Shown: positions 28,724 through 38,288 of the stretch, piece after piece
How positions within the stretch are numbered: the stretch's first letter is position 1
Layout: every line of letters begins with the position of its first letter
Source of the DNA: Noviherbaspirillum_A sp047237965
GTDB lineage: Bacteria; Pseudomonadota; Gammaproteobacteria; Burkholderiales; Burkholderiaceae_D
Direction of reading: 5' to 3'
DNA length: 64,000 bases
Assembly: GCF_047237965.1 (NCBI RefSeq)
Contig: NZ_JBDFLX010000001.1
Coordinates: 1,116,001-1,180,000 of the forward strand
Notes under the pieces: model-generated
The model's input: the letters and a program-made list of their open reading frames with translations, nothing else
Told to the model about the DNA's origin: nothing
Database searches by the model: none
Made by a program: the position numbers and the translations under genes

Positions 28724-29828
28724 ATGAACAGCAATGACGGCATCAGCCGCCGCGGCTGGGCAATGATTGCCGCCGGGGCGCTGGTGATCATGGTGGTCGT
28801 GGTGTTTGCGCGGCTGGCTTATGGCTTCATTCTTCCCTTCATGCGCGCCGCGCTGGGTCTGAGCTATCAGCAGGCCGGCACCCTGGGCACGGCCAGCGCA
28901 CTGGGCTACCTGGTGCTGATCATGGTGGCCGGCATGGCGGCCGCGCGCTGGGGCGGCCGCGCCGCCGTCCTGTGCGGCGTGGCAATGACGGCAGCCGGCT
29001 TCAGCGGCCTGGCGCTGGCTTCGGACTACCGCGTGCTGATCGGGCTGATGGCGCTGCTGGGCTTCGGCACCGCATTCAGCTATACCCCGGTAATCTCCCT
29101 GCTGGCCGGCTGGTTTCCGCAACGCCGCGGCGCCGTGATCGGCATTGCCAACAGCGGCGTCGGCCTCGGCCTGCTGATCACGGGCGCCCTGGTGCCCTAC
29201 CTGAATACCGCGCTGGGCGAGAACGGCTGGCGCATGGCATGGGCTCTGTTTGCCGCCACTGCGCTGATGGCGCTGACGGCGGCGTTTTTCCTGCTGCGCA
29301 ACCCGGCCTCCGCCAGCGCCGCCGGCAAGCAGCAGGTCGACAAGGCCCGCGTATTCCGCGACCGCCATGTGATTACCGTCGGCCTGCTGTACGGCGTGGT
29401 CGGCATCACTTACATCGTGCAGGCGGTGTTCATGTACAGCTTCGCGCTGGAAGCGGGCTTGTCCGCGCTGACCGCCGGCAAGCTGGCCGCGGCCAGCGGC
29501 ATCCTGTCGATCTTTGCAAGCCCTTGCTGGGGCTGGCTGTCGGACCGCTACGGCCGCCCGGCTGTGCTGCGCATCTGCGTCAGCCTGACGCTTGTTCAGC
29601 GCCATCCTCGCCGCCTCCACGGAAACGGTGGCGCCGCATGAGGCGCCGCTGGCAGTGAGCTTCGTGACCCTGTTCTATGCGGTCGGCCAGTTTGCCGGCC
29701 CGGCGGCGGCCGGCCTGCTGATCGAGCATGCGGGCGGATTCCGGGCCGCCTTTGCCGCGACCTGCATGGTGCTGGCAGCGGGGGTCGTGCTGACGCTGCG
29801 GCTGGGCAGGAGAGAAGCGCGGCCATGA
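28724..29828 (+). pseudogene. MFS transporter (YbfB/YjiJ type), frameshifted
   Basis: The first part, from the ATG at 28724, gives a normal MFS N-terminal half and continues to WGWLSDRYGRPAVLRICVSL. The frame then reads into nonsense and stops at 29641. In another frame, from about 29590, the expected C-terminus resumes (SAILAASTETVAP...FYAVGQFAGPAAAGLL) and runs to 29828. Together the parts cover some 367 residues, about 30 short of a typical member, and the missing piece falls in TM9-TM10. A small deletion with frame change is the best explanation; a sequencing error alone would not explain the missing residues. Confidence 0.75.
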
Positions 29829-29912
29829 TGCGCGCCATCAACCGCCAGGGCGGAATTTTACGGTTGCGCTGTGGCTCCAACCGGTGCTCATGCACAGATC
29901 AAGGAGAGGACC

Positions 29913-30290
29913 ATGGCAATCAGCACCGCGCAATTGGAACAGATGACAGAAAGGCTGCAGGCGCTCAAGTCGTATCTTGCGCGCCGTGAGCAGTCGCCCG
30001 ACGCGTCGATGGACATGAACGACCCGGCGGTGGAAATGGCGGCCGCCTGCGAATTTCCGCTGCCCGGCAAGCTGACCGGCCGCACGCTGGCGGAGGAAGT
30101 CGAGCGCAAGATCGCCAACGTCGACGTGCTGATGGCGCGCGCCCGTGAGCACGAGGCGCTGCCGCCGGAAATGCGCGCCGCCGCCGACCAGGAGAATCCA
30201 TTGATGGTGGAAGACTACAAGGACGGCGGCGTTGCGGACGAGGCTAGCAACACCGATGACGCCAGCGACGTCGAGGACGGGAAGGCATAG
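29913..30290 (+). CDS. Hypothetical acidic protein
   Basis: A 125-residue ORF with AGGAGAGG six bases before the ATG at 29913. The product is helical at the N-terminus (TAQLEQMTERLQALKSYLARRE), contains LPGKLTGRTLAEEVERKIANVD in the middle and ends in a highly acidic tail. No signal peptide or membrane segment is seen. I do not recognise the family. The good ribosome site and codon pattern support a real gene. Confidence 0.65.
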   Translation: MAISTAQLEQMTERLQALKSYLARREQSPDASMDMNDPAVEMAAACEFPLPGKLTGRTLAEEVERKIANVDVLMARAREHEALPPEMRAAADQENPLMVEDYKDGGVADEASNTDDASDVEDGKA

Positions 30291-30388
30291 TACCGACATA
30301 GCCAGCAGCCCAAGCCAGCCTGCGCCATGCACTGCATGAAGCCTGAAGCGATCAGGCGGCCAGGCTATCCGGCGAGCGGTGCAGGCCC

Positions 30389-32506
30389 TCAGCGCCGGCC
30401 GGTTTTGCGTTCTTCCTCATCGCGCTGCCCGGGCAAATCCGGCTTCGGCGCATCGGCTTGATGCCGGTCCGGCAGCAGATACGATCCGGGCGATGCCAGC
30501 AAGCGCCGCAGCACGGCGCCCGATACCCGCCGCCTGACCGCCGCCGGCACTGCGCGCGCATGCAATGCCAGGCCGAACGCGCAGGCGAATGCGACCGCCA
30601 CATTCATCAGCCCCGACACAACGACCCCGGCTGCAGCCAGCCAGAACGCAGGCTCCGTCAATGCAGGCCAGCCCAGGCTGGCCACGGCCGCTGCGAGCGC
30701 TGCCGCATCCAGGGTGACATGCCGCACCTGGAATGGCAGGCCGAAGAAGGTTGCGAAAGCCGGAGCCAGCCCGAGCAGGGTCGCCAGTGCCAGGCTGCCC
30801 GCGATATCGGCCACGTGCCGTTCCAGCCAGCCTGCAAGCCGTTGCGTCCTGCCCGGTCCCAGCGCGTAGACCAGGCGGCGCTGGTGGGCCAGCGCATCGC
30901 GCAACCGGTGCAGCGCGAACCAGTTGTCGGCAAACCCCGACGCCAGTCCGGCCAGCCACAACAGCACGCCGGTACCAGCCGCATACAGCGGCGCCGGGCC
31001 GACCAGGCTGAGCCGCTCGATCAGGGCGCCCGCCCGTGCCATGGACATCAGCGGCGCACCGCTCAGGTAGCCGACGCCAGCAGCAAGCAGCAGCATGCCA
31101 GGCACCACAGCGGTGAGATTGCCGAGCACGCCGGCGGCTTGCGCACGCAGCAGGCGCGCCACCTGCGCCAACAGGCCACGCAAGCCTTCCACCGTGTCCA
31201 GCGCGCCCATTCTGGCGCCGAGCGCCGGCGTGGTGACGGCTGGCTGGCGCGCCCCGAACTGGCCGCCGCAGGCCGAGATGGCCAGCAGCCAGACGCCTAG
31301 CGGAATCGCAACCGACATCCCGCCAAGGAAACCGTCGAAGCCTGTCAGCGCGCCCGGCACGCCCTGCTGCAGCAGCACCAGCAAGGCCAGCAGCGCGCCG
31401 CCTGCAGCGCCTGATCGCCATGCCGCACGATACTGGCCGGCATTCTCGACCATGTAGCGCTCGCCATGCCTGCCTTGCCGCTCGACGATCTTGCGGCCCA
31501 CCAGTGACAGGCTGCGGCTCGCCAGGCCGGTTACGGAAGGCCTATGGCCGTGCTGCGCGCATAGCAGGTCGGCCAGCATGGCCAGCAGCGCGGCGCCGCC
31601 CTGCCCGCCCTGCACGGCGCCGCGCAGCGCAATCAGGCTGGCCATGCGGTCGAGCTGCGAACGCATGCGCTCGACCTGGGACACCAGCGATACCGACACG
31701 CCGTGTTCATCGAGCTCGGCATAGATGCTGTCGGTCTGCGCGCGGCAGACCGCGATCAGCATGCGCACGCTGCGCAGCGCCGCTTCATCCTGTCCGGGCG
31801 CATGCAGATAACGTTCGAGTTCGCGCCGCAGCGCCATGAAAGGCGTGGCCTGAATTGGCATGCGCGGCGGCAGGCGGCGCCTGAATTCCGGGCCGGTGCC
31901 GGCTGCGATGACGGCCGTGGCCAGGTGCTGCATGGCCTCGTCGATCTGCTGCAGGTAGCCGTGGGAGATCGCGTCGTCGGCGATCAGGCGCCACAGGCGG
32001 GAAGCCGTCGCCGGGTCCAGTTCCCGTAGCAATAGCGCATCGGCCGGGCGGGGAAACATCGCGCACAGCAGCGCGCCCATGTCATGCCGTGCCGGCGGCC
32101 GCGGCAGCAGCATCTGCATACTGCGCGACGCCAGCTCGGCCAGCACGGCCGGCTCGCGCTGCATGCCGGTCTCGGCAAACAGCTCCGGACCGATCGCCTC
32201 GCGCAGGGTTTTCTGGATGGCCGTCTGCACCAGACGGCGCACGTCGCGGTGGCTGTCCAGCCAGTCCAGCAGGAACACCAGCCGGCCGTGGCCGTCGCCG
32301 TCGCGCAGCAGGCGGCGGCTGTCATGCCGCAGCCACTCGGCCACGTCGATCATCCAGTTGGCGCGCTCGCTCCAGCCGGCGAACGGATTGGCCCGCCGCA
32401 TCAGCTGTTCCACCTGCACTGCGCGCCGCACACTGCGGTGACGCGAGGACGTGCCGCGGCGCAGCCTGCGCCATACAGCCCAGGCCCGCAATACAAACAT
32501 CTTCAT
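30389..32506 (-). CDS. Gcr-family protein (annotated as site-specific recombinase)
   Basis: The 705-residue protein matches the SpecificRecomb/Gcr family named after a gonococcal protein. The N-terminal half (to about residue 350) is soluble and helical; the C-terminal half contains several hydrophobic membrane segments. A CAGGGAG site lies just before the ATG at 32506, and an alternative ATG is two codons later. No tyrosine- or serine-recombinase catalytic residues can be recognised, so the recombinase label may be misleading. It is divergent from the MoxR gene. Confidence 0.8.
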   Translation of the reverse strand: MKMFVLRAWAVWRRLRRGTSSRHRSVRRAVQVEQLMRRANPFAGWSERANWMIDVAEWLRHDSRRLLRDGDGHGRLVFLLDWLDSHRDVRRLVQTAIQKTLREAIGPELFAETGMQREPAVLAELASRSMQMLLPRPPARHDMGALLCAMFPRPADALLLRELDPATASRLWRLIADDAISHGYLQQIDEAMQHLATAVIAAGTGPEFRRRLPPRMPIQATPFMALRRELERYLHAPGQDEAALRSVRMLIAVCRAQTDSIYAELDEHGVSVSLVSQVERMRSQLDRMASLIALRGAVQGGQGGAALLAMLADLLCAQHGHRPSVTGLASRSLSLVGRKIVERQGRHGERYMVENAGQYRAAWRSGAAGGALLALLVLLQQGVPGALTGFDGFLGGMSVAIPLGVWLLAISACGGQFGARQPAVTTPALGARMGALDTVEGLRGLLAQVARLLRAQAAGVLGNLTAVVPGMLLLAAGVGYLSGAPLMSMARAGALIERLSLVGPAPLYAAGTGVLLWLAGLASGFADNWFALHRLRDALAHQRRLVYALGPGRTQRLAGWLERHVADIAGSLALATLLGLAPAFATFFGLPFQVRHVTLDAAALAAAVASLGWPALTEPAFWLAAAGVVVSGLMNVAVAFACAFGLALHARAVPAAVRRRVSGAVLRRLLASPGSYLLPDRHQADAPKPDLPGQRDEEERKTGRR

Positions 32507-32682
32507 CAAACTCCCTGGTATTTCATGCAGCAGGAAGGCATGGCATCCGTTTCGGACCATGCCGGCAATAGCAGACCGATGCGCTCAACTGATGCGCACA
32601 GCGAGCGTTCGGTTGCCGGATACCTGCCAACTGTTTCTCGCTTATACTCGTCCCTATCTTTTTTTCATGACGACGAGACATC

Positions 32683-33537
32683 ATGCGACCAGACACACGG
32701 TTCAAAGGTTCCCAGAACTATGTAGCCACCGACGACCTGAAACTTGCAGTCAATGCGGCCATGACGCTGCAGCGTCCGCTGCTGATCAAGGGCGAGCCCG
32801 GCACCGGCAAGACCATGCTGGCCGAGGAAGTGGCCGCCGCGCTGGACATGCCGCTGATGCAATGGCATATCAAGTCCACCACCAAGGCGCAGCAGGGTCT
32901 GTATGAGTACGACGCCGTGTCGCGGCTGCGCGATTCGCAGTTGGGCGACGAGCGCGTCAAGGACATCCATAACTACATCGTCAAGGGCGTCTTGTGGCAG
33001 GCCTTCACCGCCAACGAGCGCGTGGTGCTCTTGATCGACGAGATCGACAAGGCCGACATCGAGTTCCCCAACGACCTGCTGCGCGAACTCGACCGCATGG
33101 AATTCTATGTCTATGAAACCCGCGAGATGGTGCAGGCCAAGCACAGGCCGCTGGTAATCATCACTTCCAACAACGAGAAGGAACTGCCGGACGCCTTCCT
33201 GCGCCGCTGCTTCTTCCATTACATCAAGTTCCCGGACAAGGACACGATGGCCGAGATCGTCGAGGTGCATTTTCCGGACCTGAAGAAGGAACTGCTGGCC
33301 AAGGCGCTGGAGACCTTCTACGAAGTGCGCGACGTTGCCGGCCTGAAGAAGAAGCCATCCACCTCCGAATTGCTGGACTGGCTCAAGCTGCTGCTGGCCG
33401 AAGACATTCCACCGGAGGCATTGCGCGCCAAGGACCCGAAGAGCGCCGTGCCGCCGCTGCATGGCGCGCTGCTGAAGAACGAGCAGGACGTGCACCTGTT
33501 CGAGCGCCTGGTCTTCATGTCGCGCAACAACCGCTGA
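32683..33537 (+). CDS. MoxR-family AAA+ ATPase
   Basis: The 284-residue ATPase has Walker A GEPGTGKT (residues 37-44), Walker B VVLLIDEIDKAD and the sensor ITSNNEKELPDAFLRR. MoxR proteins act as chaperone-like ATPases, usually with a von Willebrand factor A partner. Here that partner is encoded two genes downstream, with an acetyltransferase in between. The ATG at 32683 starts MRPDTRFKGSQ, as in homologues. Confidence 0.92.
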   Translation: MRPDTRFKGSQNYVATDDLKLAVNAAMTLQRPLLIKGEPGTGKTMLAEEVAAALDMPLMQWHIKSTTKAQQGLYEYDAVSRLRDSQLGDERVKDIHNYIVKGVLWQAFTANERVVLLIDEIDKADIEFPNDLLRELDRMEFYVYETREMVQAKHRPLVIITSNNEKELPDAFLRRCFFHYIKFPDKDTMAEIVEVHFPDLKKELLAKALETFYEVRDVAGLKKKPSTSELLDWLKLLLAEDIPPEALRAKDPKSAVPPLHGALLKNEQDVHLFERLVFMSRNNR

Positions 33538-33544
33538 GGCAGGC

Positions 33545-34129
33545 ATGGTTTTCATCGAGCCGGCGACGCTGTCGGGCCGTTACGTGCGGCTGGAGCCGCT
33601 GGCCATGAGCCACCACGACGCGCTCGTGGAAGCGGCGTCCGACGGCGAACTCTGGAAGCTCTGGTACACCTCGGTGCCGGCGCCGCAAGCCATGCGCGCC
33701 TGGATCGAGACGGCGCTCGCCATGCGCCGCCAGCATGCGCTGCCCTTCATCATCCGCGACACGCGCGATGAGACCATCGTCGGCAGCACCCGCTACTTCA
33801 ATGTCGACCCGCATAACCGGCGGCTCGAGATCGGCCATACCTGGCATGCGAAGCGGGCGCAGCGCACCGGCATCAATACCGAGGCCAAGCTGCTGTTGCT
33901 GGGCCATGCCTTCGAAGCGCTGCAATGCATCGCAGTGGAGTTCCGCACCCACTGGATGAATCAACAATCGCGCGAAGCGATTGCGCGGCTGGGCGCGAAG
34001 CAGGATGGCGTGCTGCGGCAGCACCAGCGCATGGCCGACGGCAGCCTGCGCGACACCGTGGTGTTTTCCATCATTGACGCTGAGTGGCCGACCGTGAAGC
34101 GCCATTTGCACTACAAACTCGAACGGTAG
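33545..34129 (+). CDS. GNAT family N-acetyltransferase (RimJ/RimL-like)
   Basis: The 194-residue product has the GNAT fold pattern: LSGRYVRLEPL at the N-terminus, IVGSTRYFNVDPHNRRLEIGHTW in the centre and NTEAKLLLLGHAFEAL for acetyl-CoA binding, then EFRTHWMNQQSREAIARLGAKQDGVLR. This resembles the acetyltransferase_3 (RimJ/RimL) group that acetylates protein N-termini or small molecules; the substrate is unknown. It sits seven bases after moxR and six before the VWA gene, suggesting one transcript. Confidence 0.88.
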   Translation: MVFIEPATLSGRYVRLEPLAMSHHDALVEAASDGELWKLWYTSVPAPQAMRAWIETALAMRRQHALPFIIRDTRDETIVGSTRYFNVDPHNRRLEIGHTWHAKRAQRTGINTEAKLLLLGHAFEALQCIAVEFRTHWMNQQSREAIARLGAKQDGVLRQHQRMADGSLRDTVVFSIIDAEWPTVKRHLHYKLER

Positions 34130-34135
34130 GACACC

Positions 34136-35305
34136 ATGCTGATCGATTTCTTTTTTACCCTCAAAGACGCCAAGATCCCCGTCTCCATCAAGGAATACCT
34201 GATCCTGATGGAGGCCATGCAGAAGCAGGTCATTGCGCCATCGCTGGACGAGTTCTATTACCTCTCGCGCATGACGCTGGTCAAGGACGAGGCGCATTAC
34301 GACAAGTTCGACAAGGCCTTCGGCATGTACTTCAAGGGCGTCGACACCCTGTTCGAGAAGCATCCGGAAATCCCGCTGGACTGGCTGATGAAGCGCATCG
34401 AGCGCGAGCTCACGCCCGAGCAGCGCGCGGCCATCGAGAAGTTCGGCTATGACAAGCTGATGGATCGCTTAAAGGAACTGCTGGCCGAACAGAAGGAACG
34501 CCATGAAGGCGGCAACAAGTGGATAGGTACCGGCGGCACCTCGCCTTTCGGCAACGGCGGCGAGAACCCGGAAGGCATACGCATCGGCGGCGAAGGCGGC
34601 AAGCGCAGCGCTGTCAAGGTCTGGGAGTCGCGCGCCTTCCGCGATTACGACAGCGAACGCGAACTCGGCACCCGCAACATCAAGGTCGCATTGCGCCGCC
34701 TGCGCAAGTTCGCGCGCGAAGGCGCGGAGGAAGAACTGGCGCTGGACGACACGATACGCGCCACCGCCAACAATGCCGGCTATCTCGACATCAAGATGCA
34801 GCCCGAGCGCAAGAACAACATCAAGGTACTGATGCTGCTGGATGTCGGCGGCACGATGGACGATCACATCACCCGCACCGAGGAACTGTTCTCGGCGTCC
34901 AAGACCGAGTTCAAGAACATGGAGTTCTACTACTTTCACAACTGCGTCTACGACTACCTGTGGAAGAACAACCGGCGCCGCCATGCGGAACGTTTCCCGA
35001 CCTGGGACGTGCTGCGCAAGTACACGCCGGACACCAAGCTGATCTTCGTCGGCGACGCCACCATGAGCCCGTATGAGATCCTGCAGCCGGGCGGCTCGGT
35101 GGAGTACAACAACGAGGAAGCCGGCGCCGAATGGCTGCAGCGCTTCACCCACATGTTTCCGAAGTTCATCTGGCTCAACCCGGAGCCGGAAGGCCTGTGG
35201 CAATACCGGCAATCGATCGCCGTGATCAGGCAGATTATGAATAACCGGATGTTTCCGCTGACCATCGATGGGCTTGAACGCGGCATGCGGCTGCTGAGCA
35301 AGTAA
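34136..35305 (+). CDS. VWA (CoxE-like) domain protein
   Basis: The 389-residue protein belongs to the VWA/CoxE-like group usually encoded with MoxR ATPases. An N-terminal helical part (1-120) is followed by a Gly-rich linker (about 125-155) and a C-terminal VWA domain. The metal-site motif reads LDVGGTMDD (residues 235-243) instead of D-x-S-x-S. With the upstream MoxR ATPase it probably forms a protein-assembly or metal-insertion chaperone. A weak hairpin follows. Confidence 0.88.
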   Translation: MLIDFFFTLKDAKIPVSIKEYLILMEAMQKQVIAPSLDEFYYLSRMTLVKDEAHYDKFDKAFGMYFKGVDTLFEKHPEIPLDWLMKRIERELTPEQRAAIEKFGYDKLMDRLKELLAEQKERHEGGNKWIGTGGTSPFGNGGENPEGIRIGGEGGKRSAVKVWESRAFRDYDSERELGTRNIKVALRRLRKFAREGAEEELALDDTIRATANNAGYLDIKMQPERKNNIKVLMLLDVGGTMDDHITRTEELFSASKTEFKNMEFYYFHNCVYDYLWKNNRRRHAERFPTWDVLRKYTPDTKLIFVGDATMSPYEILQPGGSVEYNNEEAGAEWLQRFTHMFPKFIWLNPEPEGLWQYRQSIAVIRQIMNNRMFPLTIDGLERGMRLLSK

Positions 35306-35315
35306 GGCAACAACC

Positions 35316-35344
35316 GCTCCCGCGCCGCCACGCCGGCCGGGAGC
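35316..35344 (+). terminator. Possible terminator after the VWA gene
   Basis: GCTCCCG (35316-35322) pairs with CGGGAGC (35338-35344), followed by CCCCCCTCTTT. The stem is short and the T-run poor, so termination may be partial. Confidence 0.45.
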
Positions 35345-35787
35345 GCCCCCCTCTTTCAACGCGCGCATTCACTGCTCCGCACGCGCTTCCAGACTGAACT
35401 ATCTTTTTTATTGCGGCACTACCGTGTCCATGTCGCCATGCTGGCGTATCGCAAGTGGAGCAATGAACTCTTGATGATGCGCAATAAGCTGCGGCATCGC
35501 CATGCCAAGGGCCAGCATTCCGCTATTCGATAACAGCACCGCTCAGCGGCCAATGCGCAAGGCTGGCTTGTGTTCAGGTGCAGCCTAGTGCAAGCGACGT
35601 CGCGTGCTGCAAGAGGAAGCGGTGGCTGGACGCCCACCAGACGCGGCATCAGATGCGTGAGCAACGCCTGCCTGCCGCGATACGCATCACAGGCTAGGCA
35701 GCGCTGACGAGCGCCTGGTGCAACACGAGCGCTTGCGGCATGGAGGCAAATTACGAATGCAGAAAACAACGACTTCCGGGAGCCATC
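35345..35787. other. Intergenic region ahead of the racemase/cyclase pair
   Basis: I see no convincing gene in these 440 bases. A minus-strand ORF of 116 codons (35419-35769) has no recognisable product or ribosome site and is not called. GC is lower than in the MoxR cluster, marking the beginning of the atypical stretch. No promoter is clear. Confidence 0.4.
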
Positions 35788-38097
35788 ATGTTAAAGACCA
35801 TTGCTGCTAGAGCCGCCCAGCCCAGGCTGACTTACCACGGAAACTGCCTTGCGGCCAAGCTGCGCAACGGCCGTTTCTCGGTCAGGGCGCGCGGCGCGCC
35901 GTCCGCCTTTCCCGACTGGCGCGAACTGCGAAGTTCCGTGCCGCATCGTGCGTACTGGCGCAGCACTTTCGTCTCGTCGACGGCTGTTGCGGATTCAAGC
36001 GACAGCAGGAATAAGCAAGGGTCCATTAAGCTGGAGAAGGAGGACTTGAGGCGAATTGAAGAAAAAAAGGACATCTTTCCGCCGCCGGTTTTTGACGGAG
36101 AGGCATTGAACAAGAGATACCTGAACAAAGCGCCGGCGCAAAAACTGGTGAAAAGCTTTTCGAAGCTCATGACAGCGCCACAATCCCACAAACTCCACAT
36201 CGTATCCGAGCAGTCTCTCTCCAGGCACTTGCTCGCCAGCGTCGACGCCCTGGCAGATGCCGACAAGGTGATGATCTTCTGCGGCAGAAACACCACGGAA
36301 GGCAAGCTGACGGCGGAGAGTGCGGTCAGTGCTGCGATCGCCGCCTATGCACTCCACCTTTGCTACAAGACCCCTATCATCGTTTGCGACGAACCGAACA
36401 GGCGGCTGATAGAAATGCTTTTGACCGCCAGGCATCCGGAATTTGGCCCATATGTGCGATACGTGCCCATTACGGAAGTCAATGGCCAACTGGTGAGGCG
36501 ACTGCACAAGGAATTCAACCGGCATGCGCCCGACCTCTCGCTTTACATTGATGTACCAGGGCGCAATGGTGCCGGTGATTACCTGGATGCAGACGGCAGC
36601 AGCATCAGTCTGCTCAATGTCGCGCTCGACCAGGCCCTCAACATGCAGAACCTGATGAAGATTCCCTCGATTGCCATCTGCGGCAGCAGTGTCAATGCGG
36701 GTTTCCCGGCATTGAATTCGCTTGACGAACCGGAAGATTCCGCAGCGGTAATTCATGCCACCCACGCCCTGGTCGTACCCGATGTGGTGCAAGGCACGCT
36801 GGGGCTAATGGAGCTGCTCTGCAGCGCTTGCCTGGATTCGCAAGCCTACCAGCCCGACTGGCTTGCCACCGCCCTCGACACGGCAGTGACGATAACCGAA
36901 AACGGGGTATTCAAAGCGCCAGTACCACGGTCCGGCGCCCTTCAGCAAAGCACATGGACGCCGAAAGCCCATACGCCCATCACGAATGAGCACCCGACGC
37001 TTCGACAACTCTCTGCCTTCCACAAACTGACGGGGGGCCGGCGGATCACATGGACGGAATCGATAGAGAAGTCAAAGCTGGAGGGGCCCAAAGTCCGTCA
37101 TGCCGTACTTTACGACTCCAGCGACGGCGTCCTGATTGCCGCCAATGACTTCATTCGTTATATCAGGGCGCGTTCCAATTTCGTCCTCAAGGTCGACGCC
37201 GTAGCCGACCATGCCAAGGCCTCCTACGGAAAGCATAGTCATGAACGCCTTTTTGAAATCGTGGTGGATGGCGTTGCCTTCTCTGCAAAACTCAAGGCGG
37301 ACGTCATTGTCATGGTCTGCAACACTGCCTGCACGGTCGATCTCCACCTGGTGACGAAGGCGGTGAAGAACTGGCTGGAAGGCCACGGCATCCACGGCTA
37401 CCAGGTTCACATCATCGATCTGGTCAAAACCGTCGCCGCAGCGGTGGTTGAACTCGGAGGATCAAAGCCGACGCTGCTCACGACCGAAGCCACCAGCGAG
37501 AGTGGCGCCTATCCCCGTGCGATCAACGTGGCTGCAGAAAATGCCGGAACGGACTTGCCCGAGATCACGGTCATCGGTTGCGGCAACAGGAATGCACGCC
37601 CCAACAAGGATCTGGCTCACCTGGTGAACAAACTGGCGCACCTGAAAGACAAGACAAGCATTGCTTATACCGAGTTGGAACGCGAAGTGGAACGCTATGT
37701 CGACCTCATCCCGTTGGATTCCACATCGGTCTGGCTTTGCTGCACGCACTTCCCGGCACTGCTAGAACTTTTCAGAAAGCATCTCAACAGGCGCCTCAAG
37801 GATGCGGGGCTGCCCGAGGACAGCATTCCTATCAGGGACCCGCTAGTTGCACAGGCTGAAGCAACCATCCGTTTCCTCGAGGAACAGCAACCGGTCGAAA
37901 ACAAGGACTACCGGGCTATTCAGAATTTGCGCGTACTGACCACTGGGATCAAGGAAGAAGTGGCCGCTTCAACGCGCGTCCATATCGGAAAAGAGGGTGT
38001 GCCCCTGTTCACAGTCAACTTTCCGAACGTAACCATCCTGCCCGCTCCTTCGCCCAGAACACGGCCAACGCCGAAGGATGATCGAGGGGAAAACTGA
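35788..38097 (+). CDS. D-glutamate cyclase-like/glutamate racemase-like fusion protein, copy 1
   Basis: The product has 769 residues if it starts at the ATG at 35788 (GGGAG five bases upstream; aligns with copy 2). Residues 1-70 are Arg/Ser-rich and acid-poor. Residues about 155-350 resemble the DUF4392/D-glutamate cyclase domain (FCGRNTTEGKL, DVPGRNGAGDYLDADG, AICGSSVNAGFPALN). Residues about 435-670 resemble glutamate racemase: YDSSDGVLIA, a SYG motif, catalytic Cys511 in VCNTAC, TEATSESGAYPRA, and catalytic Cys652 in CCTHFPAL. Inferred chemistry is interconversion of L-Glu, D-Glu and 5-oxo-D-proline; the cyclase motifs are diverged, so that activity is less certain. GC is clearly below that of neighbours. 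Confidence 0.75.
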   Translation: MLKTIAARAAQPRLTYHGNCLAAKLRNGRFSVRARGAPSAFPDWRELRSSVPHRAYWRSTFVSSTAVADSSDSRNKQGSIKLEKEDLRRIEEKKDIFPPPVFDGEALNKRYLNKAPAQKLVKSFSKLMTAPQSHKLHIVSEQSLSRHLLASVDALADADKVMIFCGRNTTEGKLTAESAVSAAIAAYALHLCYKTPIIVCDEPNRRLIEMLLTARHPEFGPYVRYVPITEVNGQLVRRLHKEFNRHAPDLSLYIDVPGRNGAGDYLDADGSSISLLNVALDQALNMQNLMKIPSIAICGSSVNAGFPALNSLDEPEDSAAVIHATHALVVPDVVQGTLGLMELLCSACLDSQAYQPDWLATALDTAVTITENGVFKAPVPRSGALQQSTWTPKAHTPITNEHPTLRQLSAFHKLTGGRRITWTESIEKSKLEGPKVRHAVLYDSSDGVLIAANDFIRYIRARSNFVLKVDAVADHAKASYGKHSHERLFEIVVDGVAFSAKLKADVIVMVCNTACTVDLHLVTKAVKNWLEGHGIHGYQVHIIDLVKTVAAAVVELGGSKPTLLTTEATSESGAYPRAINVAAENAGTDLPEITVIGCGNRNARPNKDLAHLVNKLAHLKDKTSIAYTELEREVERYVDLIPLDSTSVWLCCTHFPALLELFRKHLNRRLKDAGLPEDSIPIRDPLVAQAEATIRFLEEQQPVENKDYRAIQNLRVLTTGIKEEVAASTRVHIGKEGVPLFTVNFPNVTILPAPSPRTRPTPKDDRGEN

Positions 38098-38288
38098 TGC
38101 CCACTGTGGACTTACCCATCGGGGTTCTGGCATTGACGCAGACGGCGGTTGCGACTGCGCCTATTCGTGCAACGGCTGTACGACGTTTTTTCAGCAAGGT
38201 GAATTCGCTTGTCCGCTGTTGCGTCATTCGACTGACGGCGCGGGCACATTACATGAACGCAGCACAACGCTAGATTCGAGGAATGCAT

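Noticed and set aside
32613..32648. Sigma-70 promoter for the MoxR cluster (TTGCCG ... TATACT)
   Set aside because: The two hexamers are 24 bases apart, too far for a normal promoter, and no better -35 was found.
35419..35769. 116-codon minus-strand ORF before the fusion genes
   Set aside because: No ribosome site, no recognisable family and an irregular composition; it looks like chance.
38195..38260. Possible PIP/hrpII box upstream of the second fusion gene (TTCG...TTCG)
   Set aside because: The spacing between the TTCG elements is 19 bases rather than the 15-16 required, and no -10 follows at the right distance.
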